Below are positions 15,582-16,691 of a stretch of 16,691 bases of DNA, one piece after another. The stretch is from the NCBI GenBank assembly GCA_903895005.1, contig CAITSH010000186.1, positions 1 to 16,691 on the forward strand, read 5' to 3'. Under the pieces are notes generated by a model. The model made no database searches, had not been told where the DNA came from, and saw only the letters and a list, made by a program, of their open reading frames with translations. This DNA is from an uncultured Pseudomonadota bacterium. Lineage in GTDB: Bacteria > Pseudomonadota > Gammaproteobacteria > Burkholderiales > SG8-39. The number at the start of each line of letters is the position of its first letter. Positions within the stretch are counted from its first letter, which is position 1. The translations under genes were made by a program, and so were the position numbers.

Positions 15582-16691
<1,110 letters not shown>

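Overview
This is a GC-rich stretch of a Gram-negative proteobacterial chromosome, densely packed with genes on both strands. The gene set points to a respiring betaproteobacterium, possibly Rhodocyclales or Nitrosomonadales. The evidence is a CorA protein of the beta/gammaproteobacterial type, periplasmic cytochromes (a diheme c and a cytochrome c'), several exported YceI proteins with a b561 cytochrome, E. coli-like PurB and MnmA, and the tgt-yajC-secD-secF order. The taxonomic placement is an inference from protein style and gene order only. There are no tRNA, rRNA, CRISPR or insertion-sequence signals, and base composition looks even throughout.

Layout. 1-1241 (minus): a LigI/galactarolactone-isomerase-like amidohydrolase followed 9 bp later by corA, which runs off the left edge. 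1351-4725 (plus): a tight four-gene unit of class I aminotransferase, NudJ-type Nudix hydrolase, a secreted Cys/His/Asp protein and mnmA. It ends at a perfect 32-bp palindromic terminator shared with the convergent gene. 4806-7102 (minus): an exported YceI protein, an unrecognised polytopic membrane protein with a clear operator-like promoter, and a YibF-like glutathione transferase. 7339-10486 (plus): purB, then a cytochrome b561 and two further exported YceI proteins. 10537-12124 (minus): a diheme cytochrome c and a cytochrome c'. 12245-16691 (minus): secF, secD, yajC and tgt, the last cut by the right edge.

How they work together. The nudJ...mnmA...purB order recalls the E. coli nudJ-mnmA-hflD-purB neighbourhood, with hflD absent and other genes inserted. 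Tgt and MnmA both modify the tRNA wobble base 34. YajC, SecD and SecF form the accessory complex of the Sec translocon. Most of the remaining products (YceI proteins, cytochromes, the Cys/His/Asp protein) are exported through Sec, and the b561-YceI pairing parallels E. coli yceJ-yceI.

The window is mostly housekeeping and I do not see a clear new defence or mobile system. The most interesting parts are the nested inverted repeat on the promoter of the unknown membrane protein (6331-6380), the secreted Cys/His/Asp protein (3015-3653), the tandem 14-bp repeats in front of yceI (5403-5444), the Asn-for-Asp change in the LigI-like enzyme, and the purB/b561 junction, which has only a TTG start in the same frame just after the purB stop.
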